Below, piece by piece: positions 60,405 through 64,000 of a stretch of 64,000 bases of DNA. Within the stretch, counting starts at the first letter, position 1. Every line of letters starts with the position of its first letter. Under the pieces are notes generated by a model. The model was not told where the DNA came from. It ran no database searches and was given only the letters and a program-made list of their open reading frames with translations. Source of the stretch: Paenibacillus hexagrammi (GTDB lineage: Bacteria; Bacillota; Bacilli; Paenibacillales; NBRC-103111). The DNA is taken from NCBI RefSeq assembly GCF_021513275.1, contig NZ_CP090978.1, positions 5,885,001-5,949,000 on the forward strand, given 5' to 3'. The position numbers and the translations under genes were made by a program.

Positions 60405-60521
60405 TTACCCACAAAATTGTCCACATTATCCACAGGTATAAAAATACGTTGTCCACAACTTTTGGGCGCAAAATGTGGAGTTTGTACACATCCGTTTCGG
60501 CTCCGAAACAGGCTGTCCACA
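60405..60521 (+). other. DnaA-box cluster
   Basis: Six sites in the same orientation resemble TTATCCACA: TTACCCACA (60405), TTGTCCACA (60417), TTATCCACA (60426, perfect), TTGTCCACA (60449), TTGTACACA (60482) and CTGTCCACA (60513). The second and third abut exactly. The block lies between the cold-shock promoter and the fliT terminator, next to AT-rich DNA. No dnaA or dnaN gene is in the window, so it is not the main origin by context. The rest of this 387-base gap holds the csp promoter and the fliT terminator. Confidence 0.7.
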
Positions 60522-60589
60522 TGCAATTTGGTATAACGGGGGTAACTTTGGCGAAATCTGAGGTAAGGTGTGCAAAAGTCCGGAAACGC

Positions 60590-60615
60590 GAAAAACCCTC
60601 TGTGGATACAGAGGG
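60590..60615 (-). terminator. Terminator of the flaG-fliD-fliS-fliT operon
   Basis: On the minus strand CCCTCTGT pairs with ACAGAGGG around ATCC, followed by TTTTTC. It lies 17 bases after the fliT stop. Confidence 0.9.
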
Positions 60616-60631
60616 CGTCTGAACTGTACAT

Positions 60632-60967
60632 TCACTTTTTTTTGTCGAAGAAGAAGCTATCTGCCGAATAAGGGTTCACATACTTGGCCGTCACTTTACG
60701 ATGCTGAACTGTTTGATTCAGCTGCTTTTTTACTTGGTTCTGCAACAGTACAAGCCTGTTCTCGATCAATTTATCCATAGCCACAATTTTATCAATCGTT
60801 TTTCTATTCTCCTCATCGAGACTAAGTTCAGTTGATTCGGCTCTTATACGGTCGATGGCCATCTCCCGCTCTTCGATAAACTGAACAATTTCCTCTGCAG
60901 TGGCCTCATGAAGCCTATCCACAGATTCTTTAGTCATTACGTAAAGACGTTCGATCAAGCTATGCAT
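60632..60967 (-). CDS. fliT: Flagellar protein FliT-like export chaperone
   Basis: 111 residues, all-helical: SLIERLYVMTKESVDRLHEAT, then a long helix with heptad pattern (ELSLDEENRKTIDKIVAMDKLIENRLVLLQNQVKKQL) and a basic tail. Position directly after fliS (8-base overlap) and length match Bacillus FliT, which chaperones the cap protein FliD. Sequence conservation in the family is low, so context carries the name. Confidence 0.82.
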   Translation of the reverse strand: MHSLIERLYVMTKESVDRLHEATAEEIVQFIEEREMAIDRIRAESTELSLDEENRKTIDKIVAMDKLIENRLVLLQNQVKKQLNQTVQHRKVTAKYVNPYSADSFFFDKKK

Positions 60968-61366
60968 GTTGAGTCCCAGTGGCTGTTGTCGAAGGATTCA
61001 TTGCAATTTTTGCCGCCTCAACCCAAGCTTCTCTAAGCTCTGTTAAGAGCCCCATAACCTCTTGGATAGGCTCAATAATTTTTTTACTGTTCGCTTCTTT
61101 CAAACGAAATATAAAATAATCATATAAGCTCATTAAATTGTCCGAAAGGGGCACACTTCTATCTAGTGTAATGACAAACTCCATGATAATATCATGGACT
61201 TTCATAATGCTTGTATGCGCATCCTGTGGCTTTTTTTCTGAATAGCATCAATCGCCTGCTTACAAGAGCGAATAGCACCATCATATAACATGATCAGCAA
61301 TTGTGAAGGCGTAGCGGTGCGAATTGTATTTTCCAAATACTTATTCTGCTGCTGAGCTGAAATCAT
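60960..61366 (-). CDS. fliS: Flagellar export chaperone FliS (frame-broken)
   Basis: 135 residues after correction. FliS binds the flagellin C-terminus and delivers it to the export gate. It begins MISAQQQNKYLENTIRTATPSQLLIMLYDGAIRSCKQAIDAIQKK. At 61231-61237 seven T bases (A on the coding strand) stand where eight are needed; the extra base gives KKKPQDAHTSIMKVHDIIMEFVITL and continues to the end. ATG 61366 has AAGGAC upstream. The helical bundle pattern and DRSVPLSDNLMSLYDYF block are typical. Confidence 0.93.
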
Positions 61367-61401
61367 AAGATTGTCCTTCTTTCTCTAACGTTTTGGGAAA
61401 A

Positions 61402-62967
61402 CTATTTCAAAGAAGTAAGGGCAGACGACTGAGACTGCAGCGTACTAAGTGCAGATTCCATTCGGGAATATTTCAAATATAACCTGTCCTCGTAGTCATT
61501 CATTTTATCTTCCTGATCATCGATTTGCGTCTCTAGGTTGCTTAATTGTTTCCCCAGCGTACTGTCGCTCTTTAAAGTCGAAGCGGAGAATGCTGATGTA
61601 CCTGCACGAGTTGACAGATCTTTCATCGTGTTGTACAAATCATCGTACATTCTGGTCGCAAATCCGTTATCCGTCACGTTCGTGGAGGTAGAGCTTGCCT
61701 TCTGACTGAAAATATCTGCGACAGAGTCCGGATTGGCCTCAATAGCCGCCTTCAGTTTATCCTCATCTACGTAGAGCTTACCCTTCTCCGTATAATCCCC
61801 GGCCGTAATACCGATAGAGGCCAATGTATTATATTTACTGCCCGTTCCGACAATTGAACTCGCGGCGTTTCTCATCTTGTTGACCGCACTTGTCAAGATC
61901 GAGTCATTGCGGAGCAAGCCACTCATCGCCTTCTCATTCCACTGGTTGATTTGCGTTTCGTTCATCGCTTCTTGCTGATCCGATGTCAGTGGCTTGTAAT
62001 CACGATAACGAGTTTCATCTACTTTGTCTTCTAAAGTTTTTAACACATCATTATACTGCGTAACGAAATCTTTGATCGCGCTCACGATACTATCCGAATC
62101 CGGAGTAACCGTGATCGTCGAAGCTTGATAATACTGTGGATCCGTTGAACCTGCTTGAGTGGAATCCGTAAGTTCACTCACTTTATTGAGCGTGACGTTT
62201 ATCCCATTTTCGGTAAATGTGTTGCTTGTTCTGGTAGTTTTAATACCATTAATCTCCACTATAGCATTTTGGCCTTTTGAATATTGTGTGTTCGTTGCTG
62301 TGTCGGTACTAGTATCAGTCTGAAGAATATTTTTGAAAAAGTCCTTGGAATCGTTGGTTATTTCAACCTTCGATGTATCCCCTGCATCTTTAGAAGTGAA
62401 CGACATATTTCCTGTTCCGGAGTCGTAATACGCCGTTACATTAGTTTGCTTGTTAATTCTGCTTATCACATCAGAGAGTGAATCTTTTGCCGTGTCGACC
62501 GTAATGGAAGTCCCGTTCACGCTAAACGTGTAGGTGCTTTGCATGCTAGATCCGCCCTGCAGTTTAGCTTGTTGACTAGTAAGCGTTGATTTAGTGTCGA
62601 GTGTACTCCCTGACTTCACAATGGAGTTGCTGCTCTTCAATGCGGCCCCCGTGGCTAATTGCATTGCCTTTATTGTCATACTTCCTGTAGCGGCTCCTCC
62701 GTTCGTTGTAACCTTTACCGCATCAGTATCACCTGTGACCTCGGCTTTGCGAGCACGAAGCACAGTGTCCGTTTTAAACGTAGTGAGCTTATTGTTCCTG
62801 AAATCCAGGATTTTCGCATTCATTTCCTTGTAAGCATCGCGCTGCCAAGTCACGGTCTGCTTCGTTTGATTCAACGTATCCAGCTTAGTTTGCAGCGGCT
62901 GCATTTCTGATTTAACTAACGAATCCGTATCTAATCCGGATACAGCTCCTGTAATTCGAGTTGTCAT
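61402..62967 (-). CDS. fliD: Flagellar cap protein FliD
   Basis: 521 residues. FliD caps the growing filament and folds incoming flagellin. The N-terminal segment TTRITGAVSGLDTDSLVK and the long helix (LQTKLDTLNQTKQTVTWQRDAYKEMNAKILDFRN), together with the C-terminal helix pair (LGKQLSNLETQIDDQEDKMNDYEDRLYLKYSRMESAL), form the D0/D1 regions. The middle is Thr/Ser/Asp-rich, surface-exposed and variable. It lies 28 bases after flaG. Confidence 0.95.
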   Translation of the reverse strand: MTTRITGAVSGLDTDSLVKSEMQPLQTKLDTLNQTKQTVTWQRDAYKEMNAKILDFRNNKLTTFKTDTVLRARKAEVTGDTDAVKVTTNGGAATGSMTIKAMQLATGAALKSSNSIVKSGSTLDTKSTLTSQQAKLQGGSSMQSTYTFSVNGTSITVDTAKDSLSDVISRINKQTNVTAYYDSGTGNMSFTSKDAGDTSKVEITNDSKDFFKNILQTDTSTDTATNTQYSKGQNAIVEINGIKTTRTSNTFTENGINVTLNKVSELTDSTQAGSTDPQYYQASTITVTPDSDSIVSAIKDFVTQYNDVLKTLEDKVDETRYRDYKPLTSDQQEAMNETQINQWNEKAMSGLLRNDSILTSAVNKMRNAASSIVGTGSKYNTLASIGITAGDYTEKGKLYVDEDKLKAAIEANPDSVADIFSQKASSTSTNVTDNGFATRMYDDLYNTMKDLSTRAGTSAFSASTLKSDSTLGKQLSNLETQIDDQEDKMNDYEDRLYLKYSRMESALSTLQSQSSALTSLK

Positions 62968-62995
62968 TTCTTCACTCCTCTCTCCTTAAAATCAT

Positions 62996-63388
62996 CTATC
63001 TACGTTCATCGATAATGATCCCGGCATTTTTCATTAATTTAGCGATCATATCGAGCGTCTTTTCGGAAGGGATTTCTCGAATAACTTCACCTGTTTCTTT
63101 ATTCATGACCTTCACCATAATTTCTTTTGTTTCCTTGTGGACAGACATTTCAAGTGATACCGATGCACCTTGAATTGCTTTAATTGCACGATCTAATTCT
63201 TTCTTTTTTTGCTCATCACTAAGTGCCGAATCGCCTGCATTATTTGCGCTTATCTTGACCTGAGCATCTCCGGAAACGCCGTTAGTATTGGCAACATCGT
63301 AATCCGCCGAAGAGTTGTTGTCTGCTTGAAAAGCAACCCGCTCCACCCCTGTATTCCATGAGCTGCCTGTTATCTTACTTGTGTTCAC
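62996..63388 (-). CDS. flaG: FlaG family flagellar protein
   Basis: 130 residues. The C-terminal FlaG domain is clear (DRAIKAIQGASVSLEMSVHKETKEIMVKVMNKETGEVIREIP). The N-terminal half is polar and poorly conserved. FlaG proteins influence filament length or cap function and usually precede fliD, as here. GTG start with GGAGGGGT upstream. First gene of the late flagellar operon. Confidence 0.92.
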   Translation of the reverse strand: MNTSKITGSSWNTGVERVAFQADNNSSADYDVANTNGVSGDAQVKISANNAGDSALSDEQKKKELDRAIKAIQGASVSLEMSVHKETKEIMVKVMNKETGEVIREIPSEKTLDMIAKLMKNAGIIIDERR

Positions 63389-63424
63389 GGTAACCCCTCC
63401 ATCACCTTCTGTTCATATATATCT

Positions 63425-63452
63425 ATATCGGCTAAGAGGGGCTTAATTTTTA
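63425..63452 (-). promoter_or_regulatory. Sigma-D (flagellar) promoter
   Basis: On the minus strand a perfect -10 GCCGATAT (63425-63432) with TAAA (63449-63452) 16 bases upstream. The sigma-D consensus is TAAA-N15-GCCGATAT, so the spacer is one base long. It stands directly before flaG-fliD-fliS-fliT, as in Bacillus. Confidence 0.75.
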
Positions 63453-63479
63453 TAAATATTTTCGACATTTCACAAAATA

Positions 63480-64000
63480 TTATTTTCGGTAACGACGGAT
63501 TACCTTCTTTACTGCATCTATTACATCCTGGAAATCCTTCGCCGACATTCTCGGAAATATCGGCAAGGTCAATACCTCTCCGTACCACTTCTCCGCCCGT
63601 GGACAGAGGCCTGTCGTGTACCCAAGCTGCTGATAATAGGGATGCAGATAAACAGGTATATAATGTACGTGTACACCAATGTTCTCGGCTCTTAGCGCCT
63701 CAAACAATTGCCGGCGTGTTGCCGTAAGAAGCTCTATGTTGAATCGCAGCATGTACAAGTGCCAAGATGACTGCGTATTAGGTAATTGATAGGGTGTATC
63801 GACTTCCTCCATATCCTTGAATCCAGCATCATAAGCCTCAGCTATCGACCTTCTTTTTTCCAGAAACATAGGAAGCTTCTCGAGTTGTGAAATTCCGAGT
63901 GCCGCTTGCAGGTCGGTTATGCGATAGTTGTACCCCAGTTCCTGCATCTCATAATACCAAGGTCCCTCATCTTTAAGCATGTTTTCTCTGGTAATCCCGT
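63480..64000 (-). CDS. pseC: PseC-like UDP-sugar aminotransferase (5' end outside window)
   Basis: Partial: the frame is open to the window edge (GITRENMLKDEGPWYYEMQELGYNYRITDLQAALGISQL) and ends at 63480. It is a DegT/DnrJ/EryC1/StrS aminotransferase; the EGPWYYEMQELGYNYR block is typical of UDP-4-amino-4,6-dideoxy-N-acetyl-beta-L-altrosamine transaminase (PseC) of the pseudaminic acid pathway. The PLP lysine lies outside. Its place beside late flagellar genes suggests flagellin glycosylation. Other sugar aminotransferases of the same family remain possible. Confidence 0.8.
   Translation of the reverse strand, partial: GITRENMLKDEGPWYYEMQELGYNYRITDLQAALGISQLEKLPMFLEKRRSIAEAYDAGFKDMEEVDTPYQLPNTQSSWHLYMLRFNIELLTATRRQLFEALRAENIGVHVHYIPVYLHPYYQQLGYTTGLCPRAEKWYGEVLTLPIFPRMSAKDFQDVIDAVKKVIRRYRK

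Noticed and set aside
60291-60521. Chromosomal replication origin
   Set aside because: DnaA boxes are present, but dnaA, dnaN and recF are absent and the neighbours are csp and flagellar genes; called a DnaA-box cluster only.

Overview
The window looks like a Paenibacillus-type member of the Bacillales: a spore-forming, flagellated, moderate-GC Gram-positive. Evidence includes CotF-like coat proteins, sigma-A and sigma-D type promoters, GGAGG ribosome sites with TTG and GTG starts, and Bacillus-like gene order (uvrBA, minJ-ctpB-ftsXE, yvjA-prfB-secA-hpf, fliT-fliS-fliD-flaG). Most genes lie on the minus strand.

Layout. 0.3-5.5 kb: pcrB-pcrA-ligA. 5.6-8.4 kb: a lipoprotein, an HNH protein, two spore-coat-like genes and simple-sequence DNA, including 18 perfect copies of GGTT. 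8.5-12.7 kb: a four-gene Gld-type ABC exporter operon ending in a DUF4340 protein. 13-17.4 kb: a membrane-anchored protein of unknown function and a U32 peptidase. 17.7-24.8 kb (plus strand): the most unusual region. A large exported FG-GAP protein is followed by a carrier protein, a seryl-tRNA-synthetase-like amino acid:carrier-protein ligase, a DltD-like protein, a hidden 36-residue DltX-like microprotein and a DltB-like MBOAT protein. This reads as a teichoic-acid-alanylation-like machine in which DltA is replaced by an aminoacyl-tRNA-synthetase homologue. 24.8-27 kb: a sugar isomerase and small proteins. 27-32 kb: uvrA and uvrB behind a LexA-box promoter. 32.2-39.8 kb: motAB, minJ, ctpB, an M23 peptidase and ftsXE. 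40-44.6 kb: RCC1-repeat, VanW, DUF1700 and DUF4097 genes. 44.6-53 kb: a full argCJBDFGH run behind a promoter that overlaps an ARG box. 53.3-53.7 kb: a minisatellite. 53.7-60.3 kb: yitT/yvjA, prfB (with its programmed frameshift), secA, hpf and a cold-shock gene. 60.4-60.5 kb: a DnaA-box cluster. 60.6-63.4 kb: the fliT-fliS-fliD-flaG operon with a sigma-D promoter. The window ends inside a pseC-like aminotransferase, which suggests flagellin glycosylation.

Sequence quality. Nine single-base frame breaks sit in or beside short homopolymers, and several are in essential genes (prfB, secA) or conserved ones (argH, fliS). Eight are deletions and one is an insertion. The simplest reading is uncorrected sequencing error, so I treat these genes as intact and give spans across the breaks.
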